Shown: positions 63,781-64,000 of the stretch, one piece after another
Layout of the letters: every line of letters starts with the position of its first letter
How positions within the stretch are numbered: position 1 is the stretch's first letter
The notes under the pieces: generated by a model
Seen by the model: only the letters and a program-made list of their open reading frames with translations
Told to the model about the DNA's origin: nothing
Database searches by the model: none
Position numbers and translations under genes: made by a program
DNA from: Leptidea sinapis
Lineage: Eukaryota > Arthropoda > Insecta > Lepidoptera > Pieridae
DNA: 64,000 nucleotides
Assembly (NCBI RefSeq): GCF_905404315.1
Contig: NC_066272.1
Span: 8,060,001 to 8,124,000, forward strand
Direction of reading: 5' to 3'

Positions 63781-64000
63781 ATAGACATATCTCAAAAATA
63801 AATATATATAATTTATACCGACTCATTATCTGCAATTATTTACCAAATAAAAGAAAAACATTTAGAACTAATTTAAACAAAAATAATGAATCTGTCTTGC
63901 TCCTATCTAGCGCATAATGGAAAAGATAATGTCGTCATGAAGCGGAAGAAACAATTACGATCTCAGTGAAGTCGAGAATCACAAACAAGTTGGCAATTTG

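Noticed and set aside
1..64000. A novel multi-gene defence, metabolic or secretion system
   Set aside because: No set of non-transposon genes is present. All long frames belong to mobile elements.

Overview
This window looks like intergenic or intronic DNA from an insect, almost certainly a moth or butterfly (Lepidoptera). The evidence is the AT-rich background and the repertoire of mobile elements: ACTAGCTG-type Helitrons, RTE LINEs with ATG/TGA-triplet tails, jockey-like LINEs, several tRNA-derived SINEs, AACCGACTTC-ended inverted-repeat elements, and a TED-like errantivirus. I could not assign a species. I see no confident host protein gene. The only host-like coding piece is one short THAP-domain exon at 4119-4195, which may itself belong to a transposon.

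Layout. 0-28 kb is a patchwork of decayed retroelement ends: jockey-like, RTE and other LINE 3' pieces, eight copies window-wide of one unclassified ~300-bp repeat called family K here, SINEs, Helitrons, inverted-repeat MITEs and a dead mariner at 18.0-19.0 kb. 28.7-37.2 kb is a degenerate mariner-superfamily element (DD37D-like ending) split by a complete 7.3-kb errantivirus (29241-36585) with two identical 221-bp LTRs and open gag, pol and env frames. 37-44 kb holds more Helitron, SINE and LINE debris and a 2 x 99-bp in-frame tandem repeat. 44.9-47.65 kb is a 5'-truncated I/LOA-type LINE with reverse transcriptase, RNase H and a terminal Cys-His motif, broken by stops and frameshifts. 50.7-52.1 kb is a head-to-tail stack of four truncated retroelement ends. 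52.4-55.4 kb carries a direct duplication of about 0.8 kb. 56-57 kb has a second mariner copy. 59.86-61.41 kb is a well-preserved Tc1-like transposon (TA duplication, 28-bp inverted repeats, 324-codon transposase) nested in an older MITE. 62.2-62.35 kb has a fossil that fits a hammerhead-ribozyme layout, and the window ends with a small MITE and a tRNA SINE.

How the parts work together. The only apparently intact multi-gene unit is the errantivirus. Gag is read from the genomic RNA, Pol follows by a -1 shift in a 43-nt overlap (candidate slippery site GGATTTT at 30915-30921), and Env appears to be made from a spliced RNA. The donor at 29625/29626 follows a mini-ORF whose ATG would become the Env start when joined to an acceptor at 34662/34663. 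Everything else is non-autonomous or broken, and nesting gives relative ages: MITE older than the jockey piece or Tc1-like element inside it; mariner older than errantivirus; jockey piece C older than the family K copy inside it.
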